The notes: generated from the sequence alone by a model not told the origin. Shown: positions 32,695 to 45,203, counted from the stretch's first letter. The stretch is DNA of 64,000 nt from Diaporthe sp. PMI_573 (GCA_021399435.1 JAJTUP010000019.1:992001-1056000); one strand, 5' to 3'. Translations and numbers: made by a program.

Positions 32695-33999
32695 CTAGTC
32701 GCGCCACTCATCACCGCCCCTCACATCAGCAGGCACCCTCGAGCTGCCAGAGCTGCCTCCGCCCTCCTCATCCTCGTCATCCAGTGCCAAAGCAAGCTCA
32801 TCGGGGTCCTTCATTTTGGCGTCTGGGTCTACCGACTCGCCATCCGCGCCCAAGATGCCGTGCTCCTCCTCGCTAAACCGGTCGCCATCAGCGTCGAGGA
32901 CCCCGTCATCTGCGCTGACTGAGATTCCCCGGCGACCCCAAGCAGACCGCTTCGGGCCACGCCCGTTACCGAGAGCGGGCGCACTCTCCTCGTCATCGTC
33001 CCCACCGTGCCCGCCTGAGTTGTCGACGTGCTTGCCGAAGATGCGACGCAGCAGCCAGCTTCGGCGCATGTCGTCGGCGTCGACGACGCCGCCGCTGCGG
33101 AGCTTGACACGCTGGCGGGTGTAGTATACCCAGGCGAAGTCGACGTACAGGGCCGTCTGGATCAGGCCGAAAATAATCTGCACGGGCTTGGGCTTGATGT
33201 CCTGCATGTCGAGCTCGCGCGCCAACCAGTTCAGGACGTAGAGCCCGCGATACAGGCCCAATGCGAGCAGGTAGTAGCTGTCGATGACGGTGGGCACGGT
33301 GGTCTGGCGGAGGAGAAGGAGCTGCGGGAGTACGCAGACGGACTCGAGGATGTAGGAGAGGTTCCAGAGCCACTACGGCCGGGGTGGATGGGTGTGTCAA
33401 TAAAGCGCTGTAGGTTGGGGGTGGGAGGGGCGGGGAAGTCGGTGCTTTGCGAATAACTCACGTAGAACATGCTCCACTCATCCTTGCCCTGGAAGATCAA
33501 CATGGTAAAGGGCGACAGAAGGAGGGCGCCGAAAAAGCACGCCGCCCCCAGCTTCCAGGCCAGCTCCTTCTCGCGAGTCCGGGGGAAGACCCACTGCATC
33601 AGGCCGATGATGTAGAACGACGAGAGGATGTAGAAGATCTTGAATATTATGTTGTACACATATTGGCCCCGGCCGAATAGGTCGGTGTAGCGGGCGAGGA
33701 AGACCACGCAGTAGAGCACTTGGGTGATAAAAGAGACGCCTGTGTATAGTCGCTAGTCAGCCCTCTGATTCCTCGGGCGCTCGCCGGGCCGCGCACTTGC
33801 GGAAGAAAGCCATCGAGGGATCACCCATACCTTCGGCACTTCGGTTGCGGTGTATGGAGGTCATGAGGATGAACTTGGACGCCAGGTGGCAGAAGTCTCC
33901 CGCGATGCGGAAGAGCTGTGGGCGCAACATTTAGTCTGGGATGTCATTTGGCCGACAGCTGCTGTGCCTGCGGTTGTCTCTTACATTCCACGCCGTCAT
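32695..33999 (-). CDS. ER lumen protein-retaining receptor-like (Erd2 family) membrane protein with acidic tail
   Basis: Minus-strand exons 33999-33985, 33915-33831, 33739-33462 and 33372-32695 (introns 69, 91 and 89 nt) give 351 residues. The first exon holds only five codons (M-T-A-W-N). Residues 1-225 match the KDEL/HDEL-receptor family: R-I-A-G-D-x-x-H-L-A-S at the start, R-N-R-S-A-E-G-V-S in the first loop, R-Y-x-D-L-F near 50, and about seven membrane segments. Erd2 returns ER-resident proteins from the Golgi, but it is only about 215 residues long. Here a hydrophilic tail of about 125 residues follows, with long Asp/Glu/Gly/Ser runs. This suggests the divergent Erd2-like paralogue found in filamentous fungi rather than the canonical receptor, so ligand binding is not assured. 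Splice phases all agree. Confidence 0.88.
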
Positions 34000-34993
34000 C
34001 TTTGCTGGTTCTCTCTCGGAGCTCAGGCAGATCCAGATCAAAGGGGAGATCCCTCGTAGGAGGAGCTCGATGCTCGAAATGTGACCCTGCCTTCGATCCT
34101 AGACGGGGCTGTCGCGAAGTGGTAGCAGTGTCGCTCCCTATATTCGCGGGCTCGCCGTGCACAGTTAGTTCAAGGAGTGATGTCCTGTCCAACAGAAGAC
34201 TTCTGATAAGTGCGGGCTCTGCGCTTTCTGCAGAGGAGGTGAGGCCCTCCAAGACTCAGGGCCGAGTGTGGAAGAGGCTTTGGAGCTTGCTTGCGTATGT
34301 TCGGCCAGGCTCCCAGATAATTTGGCTGTGCCGTGAGTAGGGGGTCCATGAATGTTGCCAGGCCATCGAGGAGGGTCGGCAACTTACGTGGAGCTCCTGG
34401 ATGGCGTATCAGCTGTGGACCAGAGGACGTCACCCACGCGCCTGATCCTTGCTAGCCGGGCGGGCCACGGCTACTCTACCTTAGTCACGAGCATGTCCCC
34501 ACCACGGTCGCGGTCACGCATAGCGTACTACATTTTCAACACCTTTGCCTGCTTGGCTGTCCAAAATATTGTCAGATGAGTTCCTCCGACTTATAGGTGG
34601 TATCATGTGCAAGAGTTGACCGCGCCCTGGCTGCGAGCGCAAGAAATCGTCAATGCAGCTGGAAATGCAACTAGCTCAATTCATCGCATGCGGGCATCCA
34701 ACGCCTAGCTAACGCCAAGCTGTCCGTGATGGGTATCAAGATGCTCTTGGGCGTTGACGAACGCCAAACCGAGAGTATACAGCAAACTCCAAATCCTGCC
34801 CTGTCAACACGAAATGCAAAACCACCAAGACGTTCAATCCAGAGTTCCTTTTCCTTTCCCCATTCTTTTGTCAAATAGTAACGTTGTATCCTCGATCAGT
34901 CATGCACAAACCCCCGGCGGATGTTTAGGCAGAATCTAGATTTCAACTCGAGCCACAATAGTGCACGTTGACTCTGACGTGTCTGCTCCATCG
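34000..34993. other. Intergenic region between Erd2-like and LicD genes
   Basis: About 1 kb, no supported gene. Open frames (for example 33918-34340) have no domain similarity that I recognise. Confidence 0.5.
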
Positions 34994-36030
34994 TCACAGT
35001 TCTCCCTCAAGCATTTCAGGGAGCCATTCCATTTTTCCGTCGCTGAATCTATGGCTACAACACGTCAGTCTCGAGCGCAGCGGGCCGGGCAGGGCGGACT
35101 TACCCTTCAAACTCCGTGTTCACGAGGGAGCGAGGGCCATACTCGGACTCGAGCATCTCCTTGTACATGAACGGGATCTTGGCCGGGGATCCCTCGAAGG
35201 TTGTTGTGCGCAGAGGGTATAGGAAGGTATCCTGAAGAGCTGTTAGCCTGCCATGGGTGAGATGCCGTGCATGGGGGCCTTCCTACCCTAAATTCATGGC
35301 CGTCCTTGCATGAGAGGATACCGTCGCCTTCAGGATGAGTCGTATTGTACTGCTATGGGTCAGTCACCCTGCCAGGGAACCTAGGGCAATGCATTTTGGG
35401 GGGTCCCAAAGCACGATGGACAGGAGACTGCAACGGGAGAAGGCTCGAACTGACTCTGACAGTCGTAATATCAATAAAGAGGCCGCTTGTGGTATCGATC
35501 CAGCGCGCGTCGATCACATTAAGCTTGTCGGTCTGCTCTCGGTTGACATAGTTCGGGTTGACCTCCAGCATATAGTCTCGACCTTCCGGAATGCGCGGCG
35601 TCCTGTAGTGGAAGACACTCATGTTGTAGTAATTTGCCAGCAGGTGAATGGCAGCCTCGGATACTTGGACGTCGGCGTCTGTGTCCCACGGGAGGATCTT
35701 CTTGCCCCACCACCAGCCAAGTAGCGAGCCATGCATCAGCCACGTCTCGACGCCGAGGTCCGCGAATGTGGCCAGGTAGGTCTGCAAGAGATTCTTCAGG
35801 GCCGCCTTCTGCTCATGGTAGGGGAGGGCCCCCTCGGCGAATCGGCCGTCGTAGTGAGGGTGAAAGAGAGACTCGTGGAAGTATTTCTCAGGCGGGTCAT
35901 ATTCTCGCGCACTCATGTCTTTGTGCAGCCTGGTTCGTACCTGCGCAAAGTTTGCGTCCCCGCGGACTGAAGGGATGGCGCATGTTCCCAAGATGAGGGC
36001 GGACAATGGCAGGAGCTTGGTGAGCTGCAT
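34994..36030 (-). CDS. LicD family protein (phosphorylcholine/mannosylphosphate transfer type)
   Basis: Minus-strand exons 36030-35455, 35352-35287, 35231-35104 and 35054-34994 (introns 102, 55 and 49 nt) give 276 residues. The signal or anchor (M-Q-L-T-K-L-L-P-L-S-A-L-I-L) marks it as secretory. The LicD core is clear: H-G-S-L-L-G-W-W-W-G near 100, followed by the metal-binding D-T-D-A-D. Later come F-I-D-I-T-T and, after splicing, the conserved Y-P-L-R-x-T-T-F-E-G. LicD proteins transfer phosphorylcholine in bacteria. The fungal Mnn4-like and related members act in mannosylphosphate or other glycan phosphate transfer in the Golgi or ER. The 22-codon exon 2 and the short last exon were found by phase and by continuity with the family pattern. 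A Golgi-lumen role is inferred. Confidence 0.9.
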
Positions 36031-39000
36031 CGTGGGGGATATGACGGTGTCTCCTTGGCCGGGGATTCAGTGACGAACAAGAAGTCTGTTCACATATGGG
36101 AAAGAGACAGCAGACGGGCGAGCGTCTCGGGGAGCACTTGGGCTGACGACAGCTGGTACCGTCGTACGGTCTGGTGGGTTGCGAGAGACTGCTCACATAA
36201 GGGCCAGACAGGGATAATGTTGGCCTGTGTTTCCAGAAAGCTTTGTATGATTGCCAAATGCGCCGGCAGTGCCCACCGAGAGAGACCAGAGTAAACGACG
36301 GCAAGATTGGTGCCTTGGGGGCGGGCTCGTCACTCGTCACGGTGCGACATTGAACAAGCCTCGTTGACAAAAGATGCTTCTACCTCAGGCGGGGGGTGAG
36401 TGCAGGTTGAAAAAGCAGGAAGGGAAACGACCTTGGATGAAGACAGGATGGGCCTTCGGCCCTAGAGATAAATATCACGTCCCCCAGCGCCGGCGGGGAG
36501 AGGGAGCGATGTCCGGGATTATGGCAGTGCGCATATGCCCTCCGCCTTGTGCATGCAATGCAGCATGCAGATCAGGTCAGGAGCACGCGACACACGGGCG
36601 AACCCACCCCCCTGTCTGCCTGTGTTGTAGCTCCCAGCTCCTAGCTACCAGCGCCCTGGGCTGGGCTGGACGTTATCTCGCCGTTGAAAGACAGGCATGA
36701 CGACGCAGCGTCGGGAGCCTCCCACTTGCCGCATGGATTACATATTGATCCCGTCTGCCCCACTGGCTGGGCCAACGCAGGCAGGTAGGGGTTCGCAGTG
36801 GCGCCGGAAGCATGGGACACTGAAGAAAGGGGGGGGGGTGGTATTGGCCCGTCTCGAGCGCCAAGGCCGCGTCAGCTCGGACGCGGGGCAGGGCGGCGAG
36901 GGCGACAACCCTGGGAGCCTTGGAATATTCCGACGGCGTGTCGGCTCAGGCTGGAACAAGGCAGTCTGGAGTGGCCGGAGGCACCTGCTCCTTGGTCGGT
37001 CAAAAAAGGCCCCGAGAACTCATTTGATAGCCCTCACAGCAAGCGAAATTCAGTACTCAGACACAGTTCAAGACTCTGTCGTCTGTGCGAGGACAATCAA
37101 TGGCACACAAACTTCATCCTGCTCGGCTCTGGCCATCCGAGTTGTGGGAGGGCCGTCCATGTCTCGCCGCCCGGGACAATGGGGTGGCACCCTGCCAACC
37201 TCAACCTGCCTCTGCATCAAGATGGCATACCATTGCACACAGCACAGCACAGTTTGAACACATACACCTAAAAAGGTCTGAGAAGCTTCTCTCGAGTGGG
37301 TTTAGTGGAGGCCCTGCGACTCAGAGAGTGCTGGTTGTGGCCCAGGACGCATGGTCGGGCACCTTTTCGCGGTGTTCTGGATAAGTAAGTCTGTTCCTTA
37401 GAACGGTCTGAAACGAAGACCCGACCACCTTCCCTTCCTCTTTTTTTCACTTCCCCATTTGTTCGCGGACAGGACTACCTTCGGATATCACTTGTCGCCG
37501 TGGTCGTTCGAGCATTCTACCGGGGTTGCCAGAGTTAAGGATGCTTTCTGGCTGGGACATTTGCTTGCAAGAGGTTTGCGCGTCTTTTCAGATAGCTATC
37601 GCTGCAATGAATAGGATTCACTGTGATCTCCTCTTCTTTCTGAACGATGAAAGGCTCGACCTTGCCCGGCCCATTCTGATACAACTATTGCCCTGGCGCT
37701 GGGTATGCTGCTGGCTTAGCTTAGTACATCAATTGAGAACACCTTGCCACACGCGCCTCTCAGGATATTTACGTAGTCCCAGATGGTTCTATAGTTCCCG
37801 ATGCATGGCCGGTCATCTGGTGCTCCACTGCGTGACCACTGGAATAGCGTGCCCCCGTGTAAACAATGCGTAAGCAGGGGACTAGACTCTAGGGCTTACC
37901 AGACGCCTAGCTGGATGACCACAGCCGCTATTCTTTGAGTTTCGGCGGCGGCATAATCTGACTGGAATATGAATTGGCTTCCCAACACCCAAGAGACATT
38001 GCTATACCGGTAGTGCCTGTATCAAAAATGTACTCGAAGTTTGAGCCGAGCGCGAATCGACTGAACGAAAATAAGTGACAGCTTGTCCATAGACACCTCA
38101 AGTCTCTCAGAATATATCTGTTCAGTGATGTATTATGTTCGGGAATGCATTACAGTCTCGTGTTCAAGATACCTCCCCACTTACTAGTAGTGACAAATTT
38201 AAGCACGGTTTATTTCTGCGACTATATTATTGATAACGGCATTTGTATGCCTTTAGATGGGTACTACGTCTAAATGGCTTATAGGAACAAAGTTGACTGT
38301 AGAAGTATGTTGATTCCCATTAAGTGTTTTCTGGTTAAAAGAGAACTCTCGCCAAAGAAGAGCTGTGCAAAATGGAGGCTATAAGTGCTTCAACGCGGCT
38401 GTGTGGCGTAGCCGAAGCCCTGACTGGCAGGCTGGGCCAGTATAGCGTACGTGCAGCCCCCCTGTGCCCTCACACGGGCTGCCGCTGGGGTCGATTGAGG
38501 AAGAATGCATATCCGTGTACCTTTTTTCGGGTGCCGCGTACCCTCTAAAAAGATGAGAGGTGTGTGCTGAAACATAACGAGCCTCACTCGGGTGTCTGCT
38601 GCGCAGCCACGGAATCCATTAATAGATCCGCAGAGGCCGTGGTGCTATCGCCCCACGGCAATATCGAGATGTCTTTGATACTATTGTAGGAAGGCGTATA
38701 GTAGTATACAGAGGTCTTTGAGTTATGGAAGTAGTGGGGCGCTGTTTGAAAGCCACACGTTTTGCTGTGCAGAAGGTAGTCAAGCCACAGCAGCTTTTTT
38801 GGTATGACATGATACTACTTTTGAAAGTGTAGCGGTGTTACAGTGACAATGTATGTGATAGATAGGTGATGTTCAAGTGGGGCTGTACCAGGTATATATT
38901 TCTAAGATGGGTGAAGGTCGCCAACGATCTACCAGCTACCTCGGTTTACACAGAGATACTTCTTTTGTAGTATAGTGGTTAGTATGCAGACTGTTATGTC

Positions 39001-39607
39001 GTTTTCTCAATTGCTAGCTGTACGTGATGGCACGATGAAGTGTAGGCGGCCTGGCCATCACCGTTTTCGCTTACTTGCCGTCTTGCCTGACGAGGTCTAT
39101 AACATACATGGTTTCCCGTTCTACTAGAGCTGCATGTTCTACTTGCTTAAATTCTGTTCCTTGTTCTGACAGGGAGATGCCAGGATATACCCCATGTGTT
39201 TTTTGCACGCTAAGAGAGCGGCAACTTGGCAGGTTCTAGGTTGCCAGGATATTTTGTGGATGAGTCACCAGACACATGTTCACAGACACCTGTCACATCT
39301 GACAACAATGAGTAACCAGAGAACGGAGGCTTGCTAGTAAGTAAGTTCGGCGGAGTAGATATGTCCACCTCACACTACAGTCTGCCAAGCAATAAGCTAG
39401 TGCAAGGCGGACTATGAACCCATGCTTGGGTGCGAAGCGCGAGAGCGCGACCATCGCACCTGGTGTGCTGGTAGTAGGAAAGTCCGCTATGCCATCGGTA
39501 CTAACAAAACTTGGAGCATAAAAAGACTTTAAATAGGCACAGTTCCACGACATCAAAAATTCCTTGCGACCCGTGCAACCATCATTCTCCTGTTCCCATT
39601 CCCAATC
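36031..39607. other. 3.6-kb gene-poor region
   Basis: I see no supportable gene. GC falls noticeably after about 37.5 kb. A nested GC-rich hairpin stands out at 39429-39460 in the otherwise AT-leaning stretch. Scattered frames of 60-190 codons show no domain, no convincing splice partners and no transposon ends. It may be decayed accessory DNA. Confidence 0.5.
39429..39460. other. Nested GC-rich hairpin
   Basis: The 7-bp arms GGTGCGA (39429-39435) and TCGCACC (39454-39460) enclose an inner GCGC-GAGA-GCGC stem-loop. Reading the minus strand onwards gives a GGTTCATAGTCC stretch about 35 nt later that recalls a pol III B box. No full tRNA cloverleaf can be drawn. Confidence 0.4.
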
Positions 39608-41326
39608 ATGGAATCATCGTGTTCAAAGATATTCTGGGTCAGCTTGCCCGCTGAGATCCGGCTCCTGATCCTGAATTTCTCGCTCCACACTTCCAGTGCC
39701 GGCCGCAAATTGTCCCGCCTTGCCGTGGTATCAAAAGAGTGGCAGGCAGTTGTCGAGCGGCAGAACTTTGCCAGGCTCAGGCTAACTCCATCATGCCTTG
39801 CCGAATTCCCTTCGAGGACCCACCGCAATCGACATCTCGTGGGTTATATATGGTTCTGTTTGGAACTCGAGAAGTACGATTGCGGCTCAGGAATGAGAAG
39901 CACAATGATGTTATCACACACCGACGACAGCATTCTTGCCTCCGGGTTTCAGGCCTTGTTCTCAACTCTTAGCACATGGGAGACTGGCCGCGGAATACTG
40001 CTTGACATCAGTGTATACTCGCCCAGTGACTCAGAGCACTGGATGCAATACTCACCCCTGAAGCCCGATGCTCCTTTACATGAGTGTGGTCGGAGTCAAG
40101 GCATGGAGCAGGCGCTGCTACCAAATGCTAACCACTCCGAGGACGACTGGATTACTGGCAATGAGGACTGCACATGCCGTCTCTCTTCTACCTTATCCAA
40201 GTGTTTCGGTATGATCGGCAATGAAAATTCCCTCTTTGATGGCGAAGAGCAAGAGGCTCGCTGGTGGCAGGGATTGCCACTAGTCCCAGCAGTCACGGGC
40301 ATACTCTTGCGCCAACAAACACGCCGACAATGGAACCCGCTTACGCTCGCTCATATATTCTCCCGTCTACCCAGACTTCACGAAATATCCTACGAGCCAT
40401 GGAGGGATACCGATCCCGACGCTCCGATGTTCTCAGATGAAGGTGTGCACTTGCTTTGCTAAACCACTCGTTGCTGTACCACTCACTGGTAAATAGCACT
40501 AATCCTCAGTGTGTTATTAGACTTTAAACACTTTTTCGAATCCCTCGCTTCAAAGGACGTTCAGAAGTTGGTCATCTTCGGAAACTTCCATCAAACAGAT
40601 CTTGATGCTATTTCTAGATCCGAACAAGATCAAACATTAACTCATGCCATCAGTCAAATGGCTTCGGAAACTAGCCTTAAGCTGGAGCACTTTTCAGGCG
40701 CGTTCCTCATTGAAGCCTGCCCATTTTTCTCTTCTCGCAAGCCTTTTTGGAAGTGGAACAACCTGCAATCAATTATACTGAGTTCACAACTACTTGCCCC
40801 CGAATCAGACCTGACTGATGTTAAGGATTTGCTGGAAGACGCAGCGGCAGCAGCGATGAGAATGCCACGACTGAATACTATGGAGATTTGGAACGGGAGA
40901 AAGGAATTAGCGAGTCTCTTCCAGTATCAGTCATGTCGAGGCCAGACGAATGCAACTCTTACTTGGAGAAGCACATGGGAACTCTCCATACCGAATCCCG
41001 TGATCCGGGCTTGGGAAGCTGTCGCAAAAAAGCACGGCGCTTGTGGACTAAATGTCAGCAGGGAATTTCTTGATATCCGTGAGAACTTAGAGTCTCACGG
41101 GGATGCAATTCACTACTTGCGACTTTCCACTCCTGTAATTCGACCAGTTTCATTACAGCAGATTTGCATGGAGCACGACATTCAAAACACTTGGAGAGAA
41201 CGGCGAGAGGATTGGCGGGGGACATTTTTGCGTGAGATGGCAAGTTTAGCTGATCCTGATGACCGAGGACACCAAGAAGCATTGGCATATCTGAGGGCAA
41301 GTTTCGGTCGGCGGGAAGTGGACTGA
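39608..41326 (+). CDS. F-box-like domain protein of unknown role
   Basis: Exons 39608-40442 and 40521-41326 around a 78-nt intron (GTGTGC...ATTAG, GCTAAAC branch) give 546 residues. The first 55 residues (S-L-P-A-E-I-R-L-L-I-L, then S-x-V-S-K-E-W-Q) fit the F-box-like pattern of fungal proteins that bind Skp1 and recruit targets for SCF ubiquitination. The rest has no repeat (no LRR or WD) that I can identify. Such lineage-specific F-box-like proteins with a cysteine-containing middle part are numerous in Sordariomycetes and are usually of unknown substrate. It sits in the gene-poor accessory stretch, 0.8 kb from a DNA transposon. The gene is likely real; the domain call is moderate. Confidence 0.75.
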
Positions 41327-42123
41327 CCTAGAGTCCCTGAATCATCCGATCTGATGAAACCAGGCTTTCAGTTCATATCAATTCATTACATCAATATGTT
41401 GGGTAGAAGTTTAAGACTTAAATGATAGGAAGACTCCTGGTGCTGCTGGCACGTGGAAGGTATTATGAAGAGCATGTTCCTCCATAGAATCTTGTGAGCC
41501 CCTGAGCAAGGCGCTATCATTCATAAGCACGTAAGGCGACCCTGGGCCTTCCGCCCGAGCTGTAGCAGGACTGTTGAATATATCCAAAAGCTTGTGATGC
41601 GGATTACAGAGTTACTACGGGACCGACCTTGGGACCGAAATCGATGAGAATCGCATGTCCGCTGTGGCTACCGCGTTGTTAAGGACATAGCACGTCGTTA
41701 TACGTATTGTTCTGGCTCCATCACCTCTTGAGGAACCCAAAGCATGACGTGACGCGATCTCTATAACGCACGGCCAGGCCTGAAATAATGCGACTTCATC
41801 GAATTGAGCATTCCAAATACCTACGCATCGCTTGCTTCAAGGTTGATGGCCCATGACACACAATTTGATCAAGTTGTAGTCTAGATTGAGGGAACTAAAT
41901 CTTCTACGTGCCTATAAGTGGAATAATAGCTGGTTTTCTACACATATGTTCTATGGTAGCCTCGTAGTCAACCTAGAAGCCACCTAGGAGATAATATTCA
42001 CGGTGGTTATAATAAAAGCCTATAAAGATGGCTACCAATGACGCCTATTGAATTGACAGTATCCTAAGTTCTGTGCTTGTGGGCGTCTGAAATGGTCGAC
42101 ACATTACGCTTTCTTCCGTAGAT
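41327..42123. other. Intergenic, left flank of the hAT transposon
   Basis: About 800 nt of AT-leaning DNA with no gene or repeat that I can identify, ending at the transposon target duplication. Confidence 0.5.
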
Positions 42124-42131
42124 GGTAGTTC
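42124..42131. repeat. Left target-site duplication of the hAT element
   Basis: GGTAGTTC directly precedes the left inverted end. The same octamer is at 45204-45211. Confidence 0.85.
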
Positions 42132-42260
42132 CAGTGATGTTATTGGATTGGAGGCAATTTGGATTGGACTGGATTTGTCGGAAAATGGCTGGACTGGATT
42201 TGGGTTTCTCGAAGATTTGGACTGGATTGGATTGATTGGCAACCAGCTCCTGGAGCTCCA
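42132..42260 (+). repeat. Left terminal and subterminal repeats of the hAT element
   Basis: Inverted end followed by about eight GGATTGG/GGACTGG units at roughly 10-20 bp spacing. Matching units occur in inverted orientation at 45140-45202. Confidence 0.75.
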
Positions 42261-42418
42261 ATGGTCTAACCTGATAAGGCAAGAGCTAAGCCTAATTGAG
42301 TGGTCATGAGGAGTCTCCCGTCGCAGCTTGCCGTCGCAGACCACGACACGACGCGCGAACTATCGTTCCGCTATTGGGTTAACATCCAACGCGTGCAGAT
42401 TGCTACGCTATTAAAAGC

Positions 42419-45010
42419 ATGGAGGCAAACGCGTCGCTCGCGACTTCAGCAGTCCTTCTACTGTGGCAGACGTGTCTGAACAGTCCACTCACCAGCTACA
42501 CCATGGCCACTATCTCCAGCTATTTCGGTGCTGCCAGCGGTCGCCGTCCTGATTCTGACAGAGTTATTCTTGCTCCAACATATATTAGTCCTCGCCCAAA
42601 CGACCCCGACGGAGCCCTGATCGAACCCGACGAATTCAAGCTGAATGGGAAGCAATATGTACGCTTCTCTGTTGTGGCAAAGTCCCAAAAGCACACCAAG
42701 AAAAGGACATCAGTCGTCTGGCAGTATGGTGAAGACATACAACTCAAGCAGGACCCGACGAAGAGGTTCTGGTACTGTTATCTGTGCGAACAGCAGCAGC
42801 GCCAACAGGGACTTCCTATTTCCGGCAAGGGCAATTGTACTGCCTTAGACCACCTGGAATCGAAACACCAAATCGATAGGGAGACTGGTGAGCACAGACA
42901 TCCAAAGCGCCACCCATCGCAGCCATCAATTGTCGACTTCAACAACATATCCACCGTTGTATTCAAACGCCGATTTGACGAGTTCAAGGAACTTCTGATT
43001 CGATGGATCGTCTATTGTCACATCGCCTTCTTTCAAATCGAGAACCTATACTTTCGCGAACTCCTCTTCTATGTTTTCCCTGGCCTGACAACACTCCTTC
43101 CAAAGGCGAGACTAGTGATTCGCAGATGGATAATAGAGGCCTTTGAGGCACGAAAGGACAACCTGCGTCAAGAAATGCAAGCGGCCCACAGCAATATATC
43201 GATATCGTTCGATTTATGGACGTCACCGAACTATCAGGCTATCCTTGGGTGTGTCGCGCACTTTATCAACAGAAGCGGCAAGAGAAGAACGGTTGTTCTG
43301 GCTCTTCGCGAACTGGTTGGCGAACATTCAGGTGAGAATATGGCAGATGTCCTCCTACATATATTTGATGACTACGGGATCAGTGGCCGGATCGGTTATT
43401 TCATGGCAGACAATGCAAGTTCGAGTGATGCCTGCATCGACCTGGTCCTGCAGGCTCTTTACCCGCACATGAGCAGGAAACATCGCGTACGACGACGCCT
43501 TCGGTGTTTTGGCCATATCGTCAATCTCTGCGCCCAGGCGTTTATTATGGGAAAGGATGCTGCGAAGACCTGCAAGGATCTGGACTCTGCGTATCGAGAA
43601 GGGGACTACACACGGATTCGTGAGCTGTGGAAGAAGCGCGGTGCAATTGGGAGGCTCCATAATATCGTACGATACATTAGAGCTAGCCCTCAACGGCGCC
43701 AATTCTTCAGATCAATACAAATTGGCGGCGATCTGGCTGCATTTGACGGATTGGAGGTAAGCCCCCTGGTGCGCGTCGCAAGGTAGTCGCGGCGTCCTAC
43801 ACTTCCGGTTTCAGTACTGACGTTGGAGTTTGTTGCAGCTTGTTCAAAGTCAGTCAACACGCTGGAATTCTTATTTCTTATCGATTGGACGCGCTCTTAA
43901 TGTCAAAGAACGTATCCAGCTCTTCTGCGATCAATATGAGCCTCCACGAAGCGACAGAGACGTCCTGGACCAACGCCTCAGCCCACGGCAATGGGACGAA
44001 CTCGGACACCTCCATGACCAACTCGAGACATTCTACGAGGCCACAGTAATGAACGAAGGCAGACAGTGGACTCTTGCAGATCATTTTCAATCGCTAGACT
44101 GGCTTATAGATGAAATCCACCTTGCTCAGCGAAAGTTTGAACAGCTCGCCGAAGACGCAATGCGGAAGTGTGGCCCGAATAGACAGGATAAGCAGAACGA
44201 ATTCGACGACTATAACTGGCTTGCTGCGGCTGCAGAAGTTGCCTGGCAGAAATGCGAGAAGTACTACAACAAGGCCGATGAATCGCCCGCTTACTACGCC
44301 GCCATATCGTTGAATCCAAGACTTAAGAACCAATGGTACTATCAGGTTTGGAATGGCAGTGATGATAAGCGTGCCTGGATCCAAGCTGCTGTTGGAGCAG
44401 TTAAGGAGCTCTGGGTTGACGAATACAAAGGCAAGTTCGCCCACGGCGCGCCAGTTCCTACCCACGTCTTTAAGGCCACAGAACCGAAAGAGAATCGTTT
44501 ACTTCAGTGAGAAACCACAAGCGTCTCAAACTACACCACCTCGACCCTAATTCAAGCCCCGAACTGCCCTCAACGGATTACTACAATGAGTTTATCACCG
44601 CTGACGTTATCGGCCTTAATGATGACGAGGAATTCGACCCCGTCCAGTACTGGAATGAGCGTTACCACTCGCAGACGGACCTCGCTCGTATGGCGCTGGA
44701 CGTTTTAGCCCTGCCTCCCATGTCAGATGAGTGTGAGCGCCTTTTTAGCAGCGCCAAGCTCCTCCTTACAAATCATCGCTCACGGCTCCGGATGGACGTC
44801 ATTGAAGCCAGCGAGTGCTTACGAGCTTGGTATGGTCGCCCGGAGCAGAAGGCATTTGATGACTCTGCCATCGGTTTGATGGAGGGTGAGGCAGGGAGTA
44901 CAGTTGGGGCGGATGGGTTGGGTGAGGGAGAGGAAGGCGGCGAAGATGATGGAAGCGAGAAGAACATACTGGAGACGCAAGTTGCTAGAGAACATGAGCT
45001 CCGTAGTTAG
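42419..45010 (+). CDS. hAT transposase with BED zinc finger
   Basis: Exon 1 is 42419-43756 and exon 2 starts at 43839 (82-nt intron, GTAAGC...TTGCAG). A second change of frame near 44440-44500 is bridged either by a 47-nt intron (44435-44481, GTTCGC...CCACAG) or by a frameshift mutation. With the intron the product is 820 residues. Motifs in order: a BED-type zinc finger (W-Y-C-Y-L-C ... H-L-E-S-K-H, about 119-145), the first catalytic Asp in S-F-D-L-W-T-S, the second in A-D-N-A-S-S-S-D, and C-F-G-H-I-V-N-L (the CxxH site). The C-terminal hAT dimerisation segment has L-P-P-M-S-D-E-C-E-R-L-F-S. The last 60 residues are acidic and Gly-rich. A second in-frame ATG at 42503 starts a more typical N-terminus (M-A-T-I-S-S-Y-F). 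Whether it is active depends on the 44435 junction. Confidence 0.9.
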
Positions 45011-45203
45011 GTGGTGTCATAACCCAAGGACAAGAACAGTTCTACTCCAAGTCTGCTTATTCAGCGGCTCATTGATTGTCCCAAAAGGGTAAAATATGAA
45101 CTGGATCGGTTCTGGATATCCTGGAGGCTGCCTGTCCCCACGTCTGGACTGGATTGGATCGAGGCTCGGATCCAGCTCCAATCCAATCCAATAACATCAC
45201 TGC

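Larger units (their letters stand above)
42132..45203 (+). mobile_element. hAT-superfamily DNA transposon, about 3.07 kb, apparently complete
   Basis: The left end starts CAGTGATGTTATTGGATTGG at 42132. The reversed right end reads the same from 45202, so the terminal inverted repeats are at least 20 bp. GGTAGTTC flanks the element on both sides; one extra base (45203) sits between the right end and its duplication. An 8-bp duplication is diagnostic of hAT. Both subterminal regions carry many TTGGATTGG/TGGACTGG units, the kind of clustered sites hAT transposases bind. One gene with BED finger, catalytic core and dimerisation domain fills the inside. Ends, duplication and gene are all intact or nearly so, so the insertion looks fairly recent. 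Confidence 0.93.

Noticed and set aside
36697..37257. 186-codon open frame in the gene-poor region
   Set aside because: Low-complexity, no ATG context and overlapped by equally long frames on both strands.
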